A stretch of DNA of 42,241 nt from an uncultured Flavobacteriaceae bacterium (GCA_905479475.1 CAJQMT010000003.1:1-42241); one strand, 5' to 3'. Shown: positions 9,607 through 18,474, counted from the stretch's first letter. Notes: generated from the sequence alone by a model not told the origin. Translations and numbers: made by a program.

Positions 9607-10401
9607 ATGAAAAATAAAAACTTCTTTTTAGACCACAAAAACACACGAATACACTATTCAGATCAAGGGAAAGGTCCTACTGTTGTTCTATTGCATGGGT
9701 TTTTAGAAAATATTTCCATGTGGGATGATTTGGCAGAGGTGCTTTCAAAAAGAAACCGTGTGGTTTGTATCGATTTGTTGGGGCATGGGCAGTCTGAGAA
9801 TTTAGGGTACCTGCACACCATGGAACAAATGTCAGAAGTGGTAGTATCTGTGTTAAAGGTTTTGAGAGTTCGGAAATCAATTTTGGTAGGGCATTCCATG
9901 GGAGGCTATGTTGCACTTGCTTTTGCAGAATGTTTTCCCAATAAGGTGAAAGGCCTCTGCTTGTTGAATTCAACCGCATGTGCAGACAGTTTGCAAAAAC
10001 AACAAAACAGAGATCGTGCCATTTCGGTGGTCAAAAAAAATCATATTTCTTTTATCAGAACAGCCGTTCCATTACTGTTTCGATCGAAAAACAGAACCTT
10101 GTTTAGCGAAGCGATTTCGAAAGTTAAAAACGAAGCCTTGAAAACGTCCAAGCAAGGGGTTATTGCAGCTTTGGAAGGGATGAAAATTCGTCAAGACAAG
10201 GTAGCTATATTGCATTCAAGTCACTTCAAAAAAATGATGATTCTTGGCGAAAAAGATCCTGTATTGAGTCCAGCGTCTTTGTTGCGTCAGGCAGAGGGTA
10301 CGGATACCGTTGTTGTAAAGTTTTCAGAGGGACATATGTCGCTAATTGAAAATAAGGAAGCAACAATCACCGCAATTGTAGAATTTGCAAAAAGCTGTTA
10401 A
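9607..10401 (+). CDS. Alpha/beta hydrolase fold protein
   Basis: 264 residues with a complete alpha/beta hydrolase signature. The oxyanion-hole segment is LLHGFLEN (residues 28-35). The nucleophile elbow GHSMGG gives S97. The acid is probably the Asp in LGEKDPVLS (about residue 220) and the base the His in SEGHMSLIE near the C-terminus. No signal peptide, so cytosolic. It resembles the broad esterase/MenH/BioH-like group, but the sequence does not fix a substrate. It is cotranscribed with aminopeptidase P (9-base gap), which does not by itself suggest a pathway. Confidence 0.9.
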   Translation: MKNKNFFLDHKNTRIHYSDQGKGPTVVLLHGFLENISMWDDLAEVLSKRNRVVCIDLLGHGQSENLGYLHTMEQMSEVVVSVLKVLRVRKSILVGHSMGGYVALAFAECFPNKVKGLCLLNSTACADSLQKQQNRDRAISVVKKNHISFIRTAVPLLFRSKNRTLFSEAISKVKNEALKTSKQGVIAALEGMKIRQDKVAILHSSHFKKMMILGEKDPVLSPASLLRQAEGTDTVVVKFSEGHMSLIENKEATITAIVEFAKSC

Positions 10402-10422
10402 AATTTGTTTTGAATAGAGGTC

Positions 10423-11319
10423 TTATCGAACAAGTAGCCAAGCGTCTTTTGCGACGTTTGCTTTGATTTGTTGGAGTTTCTCGATAGCGTCTTCTCGTGT
10501 TGTATAGCTCTCAAAAGCGACCTGATTCAAACCCCATTTATTGACACCAACAATTTGAGAATTGAACCCTTTGTTTTGCAGTTGTTTTACCAGTTTGTAA
10601 GCGTTTGACTTTTCACGAAAAGAACCAGCCATCAAATGATATTTTTTGGGCATTTTTTTGACGAGCTTCAAATTAATTTCGGGAAGCGAATTGCTGATGA
10701 AAAAAGTAGCTTCTTGTATCTTCCTTTCAACAACCTTTTGTTGTTGAAGTTCTAGAGCCTTTAGTTGTTTTTCTTGGTTGTTTTTCCATCCAAGTGTACC
10801 GATGGTAAGCAATACAGCCACAGAGGCAGCATATTTATAGAAAGAACTGCTTTTTTTCTTCTCAATTGTTGTTACAGGAACTACTTTTTGTTTGTAGGTT
10901 TCTCTTAAGATAGCAGCAGAATTATAAGCTTCCAAACCAAAAGAATCTCGAAGATAATTGATTTCTTCCGAAGGTGTAAATACAATTTTCTGTTCTTTAT
11001 TAAAAGAAAGGTTTCCAATTTTAGGAAACTCTAAATTGCTCTTTTTCAGTTGGTTTTTCCAAGAATTGACTTGTGTCGTAATTTTTTCGTTGGCTTCTTC
11101 AAAACTACATTTTTCAACAGCAGAGATATAATTTGCCAACAAGCCGTCATTGTTTGTCAATTGACTATTGAAAGCTATTTTCTTTGCAGGCGGATAAAAC
11201 GTATGTGTAAAATGATTTACTTTCGAAGAAATGGTGTTCGAAATAAACCCTCCAAAACCAGGAACAATGACACATTCGTATCGGTATAATAAATCGCTTA
11301 TGTAATTTGAAAACTGCAT
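10423..11319 (-). CDS. CCDC81-type HU domain membrane protein with C-terminal SPOR domain
   Basis: 298 residues. The N-terminal half (about 1-130) matches the Bacteroidota HU-CCDC81 domain pair: QFSNYISDLLYRYECVIVPGFGGFISN, then the FNSQLTNNDGLLANYI region. A single transmembrane helix follows (YKYAASVAVLLTIGTLGW, about 172-189), then a coiled, glutamine-rich stretch, and a SPOR domain (about 225-298, YHLMAGSFREKSNAYKLV onward). SPOR domains bind denuded glycan at division sites, so the C-terminus should be periplasmic and the HU part cytoplasmic. A link between nucleoid and septal wall is an inference. Open upstream to a TTG at 11403; ATG 11319 is chosen because a TATATTTG box sits 4 bases before it. 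Divergent from dprA. Confidence 0.9.
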   Translation of the reverse strand: MQFSNYISDLLYRYECVIVPGFGGFISNTISSKVNHFTHTFYPPAKKIAFNSQLTNNDGLLANYISAVEKCSFEEANEKITTQVNSWKNQLKKSNLEFPKIGNLSFNKEQKIVFTPSEEINYLRDSFGLEAYNSAAILRETYKQKVVPVTTIEKKKSSSFYKYAASVAVLLTIGTLGWKNNQEKQLKALELQQQKVVERKIQEATFFISNSLPEINLKLVKKMPKKYHLMAGSFREKSNAYKLVKQLQNKGFNSQIVGVNKWGLNQVAFESYTTREDAIEKLQQIKANVAKDAWLLVR

Positions 11320-11323
11320 GTAA

Positions 11324-11331
11324 CAAATATA
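11324..11331 (-). promoter_or_regulatory. -7 box placing transcription start at the SPOR-protein ATG
   Basis: Minus-strand TATATTTG (exact TAnnTTTG), separated from the ATG at 11319 by only TTAC. This predicts a leaderless or near-leaderless transcript and decides the start codon. Confidence 0.55.
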
Positions 11332-11414
11332 AAAAATATCTTCTTTTCTGAAAGCGAGCGTCAGATAATTTATCAACAAAAATTTTTGTAAATTGAAGAT
11401 CAAATTGTTGTGCT

Positions 11415-12515
11415 ATGAAAGAAGAAGAATTGCGCTATGCATTGGCCTTGCAAAAGGTTTATGGCATTGGAGATGTCAATGCAAAAAAATTAATTACACT
11501 TTGTGGAAGTCCAAAAAATGTTTTCAAAGAAGCCCGCAGCACTTTGAAAAAAATAAAAGGGATCGGAGCTGCTAAGTGGAAAGAATTGAGCTCTAGTCAG
11601 TATGTAAAGGCTGCTGATGTTGAAATGAAGCGTATTCAACAACATAAAATAAAACCACTTTATTTCCAAGATTCGGAATATCCCTCTCTATTAAAAAATT
11701 GTGTGGACAGTCCCATTCTGTTGTTTCAGGACGGTAATTACTGTTGGAAGAATCAAAGAATAATTAGTATTGTTGGAACTCGGAAAATGACGTCTTATGG
11801 GAAAGAATTTTGTAAAAAATTAATTGGGGAACTCAAAGAATACAATCCCATTATTGTGAGTGGTTTTGCCTATGGAGTTGATGTGTGTGCCCATCGAGAA
11901 TCTTTTACAAACAAATTGACAACAGTAGGCGTTTTGGCACATGGTTTTGGCGATGTATATCCAAAGGCACACAAAAAATACATGGCTCAAATGTATGAAA
12001 GAGGAGGGTTTTTAACAGAATATTGGTATGAGGACGCTCCTTATCGCGAAAACTTTTTAAAACGAAATAGAATCATAGCTGGAATTTCCGAGGCAACTCT
12101 TGTCATTGAATCCGCTGATAAAGGAGGGGCTCTGGTGACTGCAGATATCGCGAATTCATATTCCAAAGACGTCTTTGCTGTGCCGGGAAGAAATACGGAC
12201 ACCTATAGCAAAGGGTGCAATGCTTTGATTCGTGATTGCAAGGCCGCCTTAGTTGCCAATGCAGATGATATTGTGCACATGTTAGGTTGGGAAAAATCTC
12301 AAAAAAGCAAGACCGTACAAACAAAATTATTTGTGGATTTAACAGCGGAAGAGCTTCAAATAGTTCATTGTTTAGAAGCACATGGAAAAGAACGGTTAGA
12401 TCCCATTGCAATCGCCTGTAAAATGCCAGCTTTCAAAGTTGCTAATTTGTTATTTCAATTGGAACTGAAAGGATTTGTACGTGCTTTGCCAGGTAAAAAA
12501 TTTGAGCTCCTGTAA
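11415..12515 (+). CDS. dprA: DNA-processing protein DprA
   Basis: 366 residues. DprA protects incoming single-stranded DNA and loads RecA during natural transformation. The N-terminal helix-hairpin-helix/SAM-like region is residues 1-70 (VYGIGDVNAKKLITLCGSP). The Rossmann-like DNA-binding core follows, with IVGTRKMTSYG, VSGFAYGVDVCAHR, RNRIIAGISEATLVIES and GGALVTADIA, then the VPGRNTDTYSKGCNALI segment. A C-terminal winged-helix (DML1-like) domain starts at about residue 305 (TAEELQIVHCLEAHG). Full length for the family. Divergent from the SPOR protein with about 95 bases between, and convergent with mfd. DprA is present in many species with no known competence, so uptake ability cannot be concluded from it alone. 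Confidence 0.96.
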   Translation: MKEEELRYALALQKVYGIGDVNAKKLITLCGSPKNVFKEARSTLKKIKGIGAAKWKELSSSQYVKAADVEMKRIQQHKIKPLYFQDSEYPSLLKNCVDSPILLFQDGNYCWKNQRIISIVGTRKMTSYGKEFCKKLIGELKEYNPIIVSGFAYGVDVCAHRESFTNKLTTVGVLAHGFGDVYPKAHKKYMAQMYERGGFLTEYWYEDAPYRENFLKRNRIIAGISEATLVIESADKGGALVTADIANSYSKDVFAVPGRNTDTYSKGCNALIRDCKAALVANADDIVHMLGWEKSQKSKTVQTKLFVDLTAEELQIVHCLEAHGKERLDPIAIACKMPAFKVANLLFQLELKGFVRALPGKKFELL

Positions 12516-12539
12516 GAACTCTCTTAAAGGATGTAATTT

Positions 12540-15500
12540 TTAAATTTTTTGAAGAGTATTCAAGGCTATTTTGACGGAATCAATTTTAATAAATGTGATG
12601 AGTAAGCGCAACCCGTTTTTAGTTTGTTTTTCTTTCATCACACAACTCTTTGAATTTTTTTGAATGTATTGAAGAACAGCAGTAAATTCTGGAGTGTTGT
12701 AAAATTCACTTTGTTGATCTGCGACAAAATAGCCAATCATGCGTTTTTGTTTGAGAACCAACTTTTCAATTCCTACTTTTTTCGCCAACCATTTGATTCG
12801 AATGCTGTCGAATAGGTCTACGACTTGTGTGGGAACTGGTCCAAAGCGATCTGTTATTTTGGTCTCGAAATCCAAAAGTTCCTCTTCATTTTTCAAACCA
12901 CTCAGCTCACTGTACAAAGACAAACGCTCAGAAACAATGTTGATATAATCGTCTGGAAACAAGATTTCAAAATCCGTGTCTAATTGAAGTTCTTTTACAA
13001 ATTCTTGTTTTTCCGAATTTCCTTCCGAATTGTACAATTCTTTGAATTCGTTTTCTTTCAATTCTTCAATGGCTTCCTTCAGGATTTTCTGGTACGTATC
13101 AAAACCAATATCGCTGATAAAACCACTTTGTTCTCCGCCTAACAAATCTCCAGCACCTCGAATCTCCAAATCTTTCATGGCAATATGGATGCCACTTCCC
13201 AAATCAGAAAATAATACCAGAGCATCAATTCTTTTGCGAGCCTCGTCGGTCATCATATGGGATGGAGGTGCAATGAAATAACAAAAGGCTTTTTTATTAG
13301 AACGCCCCACGCGTCCTCTCATTTGATGTAAATCTGACAAACCAAAATTGTTGGCATTGTTGATGAAAATAGTATTGGCATTCGGTACATCCAGTCCACT
13401 TTCAATAATGGTTGTAGCGACCAAAATGTCAAAATCACCTCGCATAAAAGAAAGCATCAATTCCTCTAATTTTTTTCCTTCCATTTGACCATGACCAATG
13501 CCGATTTTTGCATCGGGTAACAATCGTTGTAGCATGCCTGCTACTTCTTTGATATTTTCTACTCGATTGTGAATAAAGAAAACCTGACCCCCTCTAGAAA
13601 TTTCATAGGAGATGCCATCGCGAATGGTTTCTTCATGAAATCCAATGACATTGGTTTCAATTGGATGTCGATTGGGGGGAGGCGTGCTGATCACAGACAG
13701 ATCACGCGCAGCCATCAATGAAAATTGGAGCGTACGCGGTATCGGAGTTGCGGTAAGGGTCAAGGTATCTACATTTTCTTTCAAGGTTTTTAATTTGTCC
13801 TTGACTCCAACGCCGAATTTTTGTTCTTCGTCTATGATAAGCAATCCTAAATCCTTGAAGGAGATTTTCTTATTGACCAATTGATGAGTTCCAATCACAA
13901 TGTCAATTTTGCCTTCTTTCAATTCGTCGATGACCTGAGTCCGTTGTTTTCCGGTTCTAAAACGGTTCAAATAATCAACGCTGATAGGAAAATCTTTGAG
14001 TCTTTCCGAAAAAGTTTTAAAATGTTGGAAAGCCAGAATGGTTGTAGGAACTAAGATCGCTACTTGTTTGCCATTGTCTGTAGCTTTGAAAGCGGCACGA
14101 ATGGCTACCTCTGTTTTTCCAAAACCAACATCGCCACAAATCAATCGATCCATGGGTTGTTCCCCTTCCATGTCTTTTTTAACATCTTGGGTAGCTGTAA
14201 ATTGGTCGGGAGTATCTTCGTACATAAAACTAGCTTCCAATTCATGTTGCAAATAGCTATCAGGACTGTACTGAAATCCTTTTTCTAGTTTTCTTTTTGC
14301 GTATAGCTGGATGAGGTTGAAAGCAATTTCTTTGACCCGTGTTTTGGTTTTTTGCTTTAATTTTTTCCATGCACCAGAACCGAGCTTGTATATTTTAGGT
14401 GCTTTTCCATCCTTTCCATTGAATTTAGAAATTTTGTGAAGGGAATGAATGCTGAGGTATAAAATGTCTCGGTCACCGTAGACCAATTTAATGGCTTCTT
14501 GGTGATTGCCTTCTACTTCAATTTTTTGCAATCCACCAAATTTTCCGACACCGTGATCGATGTGCGTCACAAAATCACCGACTTCCAAAGAGGTCAGTTC
14601 TTTGAGTGTAATGTTTTGTTTTTTGGAACGGTTGTTTTTCAGATGAAATTTATGGTAGCGACCAAAAATTTCATGATCACTATAGCAAGCGATGTTGGTC
14701 TCAGAATCTATAAACCCACTGTAAATTGGAAGGATCAATGTTTGGTATTGGATGCTTGTTGTGTTTTCCTCATTGATGGAAGAAAAGATGTCGTGAAAAC
14801 GTTGTGCTTGTTTTTCGTTGGTACAACAGATAAAATTTTCAATCCCTTTGGAAGTATTTTCATTCAAATTCGCAATCAACAAATCAAATTGTTTGTTGAA
14901 GAATGGTTGTGGTTTTGTTTGAAAGTTAAAAACATCTTTGGAAGAAATTTCAGAGTGTGTATGCTGCATCGAGACACGACTAAATTCTAGCAATTGTTGT
15001 TTGATCAAAGTGCTGTTGACAAACAAATCAGAAGGCGCTGTATGTTTGATTTCTTTTGATAATTCTTCAAAAGCAATTTCCGATTTCTCAAAAAGTTTGT
15101 CCAATCTTCCATACAACAACTCCGTGTTTTTGGTAAGAATAACAGTTTTGTTTGAAAGAAATTTTAAAAAACTCTCTCGGTTTTCTTGTGAAAATTTATT
15201 TTCGATATTGGGTATGATGCGAACTTTCTCCAAAGTTTCCGTCGAAAGTTGGGATTCGATATCGAAGGTTCGAATGCTGTCTATTTCATCCCCAAAGAAT
15301 TCGATACGGTAAGGCTCATCATTGGAAAATGAAAAGACATCAATAATACCTCCCCTTACTGCAAATTCGCCAGGTTCTGTTACAAAGTCTACTCGATTGA
15401 AATGGTATTCAAAAAGGACTTCATTGACAAAGTCCAAAGAAATTTGATCGTTTGCCTTGATTTGCAATGTGTTTTTTTCCAATTCTTTTTTTGTGACCAC

Positions 15501-15905
15501 TTTCTCAAACAAAGCAGATGGATAAGTCACAATAATTGAAGACATTTTGTTTGAATTGATACTGTTTAAAACCTCTGCACGCAGTAAAATATTGGCATTG
15601 TCTACTTCTTGCCCTGAAACATCTACTTGATAAGGCCTTCTGTAAGAGTCTGGATAAAACAATACATTTTTTTGACCAAGCAATTGCTCCAAATCATTGA
15701 GATGATAAGCAGCTTCTTCTTTGTCGTTTAAAATGAGTAAAAACGGGGTTTCTGATTTTTCAAAAATTTCGGAAATATAAAAAGAGAGTGAAGAACCGGC
15801 AAGTCCTGAAAATTGCAGATGTGTTTTCTCAAAAGAAAGCCTCTCGGCTATTTTATTTAGGGAAGGAACTTGTTTTAAAAAGTGACCAATACTATGTTTT
15901 GTCAA
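12540..15905 (-). CDS. mfd: Transcription-repair coupling factor
   Basis: 1121 residues from a TTG start. Mfd releases stalled RNA polymerase and recruits UvrA. In order: UvrB-like N-terminal domains (FYPDSYRRPYQVD, FAVRGGIIDVFSF), the RNA polymerase interaction domain (TSLEVGDFVTHIDHGVGKFGG onward), RecG-like helicase motifs (Walker A GDVGFGKTE, DEEQ, TATPIPRTL, QMRGRVGRS) and the C-terminal TRCF domain. The frame stays open to another TTG at 15956. No ATG is available. I prefer 15905 because TKHSIGHFLKQ aligns with the usual Mfd N-terminus and an exact promoter box lies at 15923-15930, inside the longer frame. Product certain; start tentative. Confidence 0.96.
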   Translation of the reverse strand: MTKHSIGHFLKQVPSLNKIAERLSFEKTHLQFSGLAGSSLSFYISEIFEKSETPFLLILNDKEEAAYHLNDLEQLLGQKNVLFYPDSYRRPYQVDVSGQEVDNANILLRAEVLNSINSNKMSSIIVTYPSALFEKVVTKKELEKNTLQIKANDQISLDFVNEVLFEYHFNRVDFVTEPGEFAVRGGIIDVFSFSNDEPYRIEFFGDEIDSIRTFDIESQLSTETLEKVRIIPNIENKFSQENRESFLKFLSNKTVILTKNTELLYGRLDKLFEKSEIAFEELSKEIKHTAPSDLFVNSTLIKQQLLEFSRVSMQHTHSEISSKDVFNFQTKPQPFFNKQFDLLIANLNENTSKGIENFICCTNEKQAQRFHDIFSSINEENTTSIQYQTLILPIYSGFIDSETNIACYSDHEIFGRYHKFHLKNNRSKKQNITLKELTSLEVGDFVTHIDHGVGKFGGLQKIEVEGNHQEAIKLVYGDRDILYLSIHSLHKISKFNGKDGKAPKIYKLGSGAWKKLKQKTKTRVKEIAFNLIQLYAKRKLEKGFQYSPDSYLQHELEASFMYEDTPDQFTATQDVKKDMEGEQPMDRLICGDVGFGKTEVAIRAAFKATDNGKQVAILVPTTILAFQHFKTFSERLKDFPISVDYLNRFRTGKQRTQVIDELKEGKIDIVIGTHQLVNKKISFKDLGLLIIDEEQKFGVGVKDKLKTLKENVDTLTLTATPIPRTLQFSLMAARDLSVISTPPPNRHPIETNVIGFHEETIRDGISYEISRGGQVFFIHNRVENIKEVAGMLQRLLPDAKIGIGHGQMEGKKLEELMLSFMRGDFDILVATTIIESGLDVPNANTIFINNANNFGLSDLHQMRGRVGRSNKKAFCYFIAPPSHMMTDEARKRIDALVLFSDLGSGIHIAMKDLEIRGAGDLLGGEQSGFISDIGFDTYQKILKEAIEELKENEFKELYNSEGNSEKQEFVKELQLDTDFEILFPDDYINIVSERLSLYSELSGLKNEEELLDFETKITDRFGPVPTQVVDLFDSIRIKWLAKKVGIEKLVLKQKRMIGYFVADQQSEFYNTPEFTAVLQYIQKNSKSCVMKEKQTKNGLRLLITFIKIDSVKIALNTLQKI

Positions 15906-15922
15906 AGGGAAATAATTTTTAA

Positions 15923-15930
15923 CAAAGATA
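15923..15930 (-). promoter_or_regulatory. Candidate mfd promoter, -7 box
   Basis: Minus-strand TATCTTTG with a TTG 23 bases upstream. It predicts a start near 15919, about 14 nt before the TTG codon at 15905. The region 15931-16087 to the TonB gene holds no further clear signal. Confidence 0.5.
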
Positions 15931-16087
15931 ATTCTTTCAAAAAGAACAGTAGGCAATGAGTGCTCTTTTTTCTTTCAAAAACGAAGGTATTGAGAAAGGA
16001 GCCTTGTTACTTTCTAGACGGTCATAACGGGACTTAAATTTATACTATCTTGCTTACATACAGAACCTTGCAAGGCTATGGGGACGA

Positions 16088-18382
16088 TTAAAAATTGGAA
16101 CCAATCTTGAGTCCTATAAAAAAGGTTCTCGGAATAGCAGGTCCGTAAATGAAATTGCTGTCCCTGTCTTTTCCACGGTCAAAATCGTTTTGGTAGGCAT
16201 CAAAAAGGTTTTTTACACCTCCAGAAAACTCTAACTTCTCGCTTTTGTTGAGATTTAGTACGTAAGAGGATTTTAGTCCAAATTCGGTGAAAGAAGGCGA
16301 TGTGAAGTAGGTTGCTGTGTTTTCAGACAAAATGTGAAGTACGTCCATCGAGCCTGTTTGCACGATGTTCATAGTGGTCCTAAATTTTTTGTTGGGACTG
16401 AACGTCAAAGTAGCATATCCGTAGCTGTTAGGAGTTCTTAAAAAATTTCTTTTTAGTGCTAAATTTGGATCGTCAAAATTTTCAACGGCAGTTTCAAACA
16501 AGCTTGATTGCATGGTGTATCCTGCTTCCAATTGAAAAATTCGATCGTAGTTCCATCGGGTTTCTAAAGTGATTCCTTTTACTGTTGCACCGTCTCCATT
16601 TCTTTTTTCAAAGCGTGAACCATAGGCATCTTCTCCAATAGGATGCAAGTAAAAAGCATCTTTCAACTGCGTGTAGAAACCTTCTATCGTAAACCCATAA
16701 ACGGCATGTTCGGTTGGCTTGTCGTAATTCAAAGAGAGGCTCATGCTATTGGAGCGTTCGGACTCCAAATCGTCTGCTAAGGATATTCTTGAGATACCGC
16801 CACCAGCAAATGCAATATGCAAGTCAGCATCAAAGGCTTGTGGTGCACGAAACCCAGTGCCCCAAGTCGCCCTCAATTGTGTTTTTTCAAAAGGTTTGTA
16901 GAGGAAGGAAATGCGGGGGCTTGCCAGTATTTTTGACACCAAATTGTGTTTGTCAAATCGAATCCCCGCAAGCATGTTTACTTTTTTTGTGAGTTCCCAA
17001 TCACTTTGTACGAAAACCCCAATATTTTTTGTGACTTGATCTATGTTGTAGTTGTAAGCTGTAATTTCATCCAACACATCGTCCAAGATATATTCAGTTC
17101 CCAAAGTGAAGACATTGTTTCCTTGAAAGAAATTTTCAACTTTATGATTCAGTTGCACACCTCCTTGCAACGTTTTGGTGACAGAGGTTCCGTAAGGAGG
17201 ATTGGCCAAATGAACTTCTGTGTCTTCCGGCGTGTCCGGAAAAATACCTGTGTAATGTTCTCGATCAGTGTATTGTCCTGCCAAGTAGGTGATTAAGGAG
17301 CTTCTATCGTCGTTAAAATTGACTTGATAGTCGATGTTTCCGACGTATACATGGTGTGTTCTTTCTTCCGATTGAAGCGTCAGATGAGGTACTTTGTCTA
17401 CCATTTCTCCTCCATAACGGTATTCGTACATTTTACTTAAATTGATTTCTACTTTTTGATTTTCAGTAGGAAGAAAGAAAATGTTTGTTCCAAATGATAG
17501 ATTTTTTAATTGAGGCAATTCTGAAAAATTATCACCATTGGCGTCGTACAAGCCGCGATCCCTTTTGTTAAAAAAGATCGAAAACCCCTTGTCGACCTCT
17601 TCGTTGACAAAACTCGCATTTCCTGAAAATATATGATCGTCAGTACCTTTTGTATTGAGGTAGGAATATCCAAAGGCATGTGTATTTTTTTTCGGGATTT
17701 TTGTAATGACATTTACGGTTCCTCCGATAGCACTTGAGCCATAGAGCGCAGAGCCTCCTCCTCTCACAACTTCAATCCTATCAATCATATTTGTAGGAAC
17801 CTGTTCGAGGCCATACAAGCCTGTCAATGGGCTAAAAATGGGTCTTCCATTGATCAAAATTTGAGAATAGCCTCCTCCAAGTCCATTCATACGCAGCTGC
17901 GTATAATTACAGGTTTGACAATCTGTTTCTACACGCAATCCCGTTTGAAATTTCAACCCTTCGGATAAATTACAGGCCTGCACGTCATTAAGTTTGACAC
18001 TGTTGATGACATTTACAATCACAGGGTTTTCCGTTTGTCTTTTATCTGTTCGTGTGCCAGTTACGGTTACTTGATTTAGCACCTCAGAAGCTTCTTTTAA
18101 ATCAAAATTAAGAATGATTTCTTCTTGATTCGGTACAATGAAAATTGTTTTTGTCTGCGAGAGGTAGCCTGTGAATGAAACTTTCAAGGTTGTTTTATTT
18201 TTTTGCTCGCTTTCCAAAGTATAATTTCCTTCAGTGTCAGAGGTTGTTCCGCTATTGGTTCCTTTTATGACAACAGAGGCAAAAGGAAGTGCCTCTCCGT
18301 TACTCGTTACGTTTCCTTTGAAAATGATTTGAGAAGAACAAAGCACTGGGAACAAGGTGAAAAAAGCAATCCAATTTTTCAT
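16088..18382 (-). CDS. TonB-dependent outer-membrane receptor, probable metal or metal-complex uptake
   Basis: 764 residues: signal peptide (MKNWIAFFTLFPVLCSSQ), carboxypeptidase-regulatory-like beta domain (about 22-95, FKGNVTSNGEALPFASVVIKG), TonB plug (about 115-225) and a 22-strand-type barrel ending in GLKIGSNF. The plug has ILINGRPIFSPLTGLYGLEQVP and RIEVVRGGGSALYGSSAIGGTVNVIT. It also holds C137 and a Cys-x-x-Cys pair, C155/C158 (DCQTCN), rare in a periplasm-facing plug. No SusD neighbour, so not a glycan system. Divergent from a DtxR-type regulator and ZIP transporter, with one inverted repeat between; metal import is inferred from that context. A TATATTTG box lies at 18403-18410. Confidence 0.9.
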   Translation of the reverse strand: MKNWIAFFTLFPVLCSSQIIFKGNVTSNGEALPFASVVIKGTNSGTTSDTEGNYTLESEQKNKTTLKVSFTGYLSQTKTIFIVPNQEEIILNFDLKEASEVLNQVTVTGTRTDKRQTENPVIVNVINSVKLNDVQACNLSEGLKFQTGLRVETDCQTCNYTQLRMNGLGGGYSQILINGRPIFSPLTGLYGLEQVPTNMIDRIEVVRGGGSALYGSSAIGGTVNVITKIPKKNTHAFGYSYLNTKGTDDHIFSGNASFVNEEVDKGFSIFFNKRDRGLYDANGDNFSELPQLKNLSFGTNIFFLPTENQKVEINLSKMYEYRYGGEMVDKVPHLTLQSEERTHHVYVGNIDYQVNFNDDRSSLITYLAGQYTDREHYTGIFPDTPEDTEVHLANPPYGTSVTKTLQGGVQLNHKVENFFQGNNVFTLGTEYILDDVLDEITAYNYNIDQVTKNIGVFVQSDWELTKKVNMLAGIRFDKHNLVSKILASPRISFLYKPFEKTQLRATWGTGFRAPQAFDADLHIAFAGGGISRISLADDLESERSNSMSLSLNYDKPTEHAVYGFTIEGFYTQLKDAFYLHPIGEDAYGSRFEKRNGDGATVKGITLETRWNYDRIFQLEAGYTMQSSLFETAVENFDDPNLALKRNFLRTPNSYGYATLTFSPNKKFRTTMNIVQTGSMDVLHILSENTATYFTSPSFTEFGLKSSYVLNLNKSEKLEFSGGVKNLFDAYQNDFDRGKDRDSNFIYGPAIPRTFFIGLKIGSNF

Positions 18383-18402
18383 AAGGCATCAAGTATTTTT
18401 TG

Positions 18403-18410
18403 CAAATATA
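18403..18410 (-). promoter_or_regulatory. Candidate TonB receptor promoter, -7 box
   Basis: Minus-strand TATATTTG, an exact TAnnTTTG match, 20 bases before the receptor ATG. It abuts the inverted repeat 18410-18445, so a bound regulator would cover the upstream promoter region. Confidence 0.6.
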
Positions 18411-18445
18411 AAACAAATTTTTAGATATGTCTAAAAATTTGTTTT
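18410..18445. promoter_or_regulatory. Perfect inverted repeat, probable DtxR/MntR-type operator
   Basis: AAAACAAATTTTTAGA, a 4-base spacer TATG, then its exact reverse complement (arms 18410-18425 and 18430-18445). The central TTAGA...TCTAA resembles the TTAGG...CCTAA core of known DtxR-family operators. It lies between the divergent receptor and regulator genes and touches both predicted promoters: the -7 box of the receptor (18403-18410) and the -33 TTTG of the regulator (18444-18447). A hairpin function is unlikely because it lies upstream of both predicted start sites. Confidence 0.8.
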
Positions 18446-18474
18446 TGCAAATAGAAATAATGTCTTTATCTTTG
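18444..18474 (+). promoter_or_regulatory. Promoter of the dtxR-zip operon
   Basis: TTTG (18444-18447), 19 bases, then TATCTTTG (18467-18474): an exact match to the Bacteroidota -33/-7 arrangement. The box ends 6 bases before the ATG at 18481, so the mRNA probably has almost no leader. Confidence 0.7.

Noticed and set aside
14499-14990. 163-codon plus-strand open frame antisense to mfd
   Set aside because: No family features, and fully overlaps conserved Mfd sequence.
16066-16075. CCTTGCAAGG palindrome between mfd and the TonB gene, with AGCCTTG copy at 16000
   Set aside because: Too short, no loop and no T run; no support as terminator or operator.
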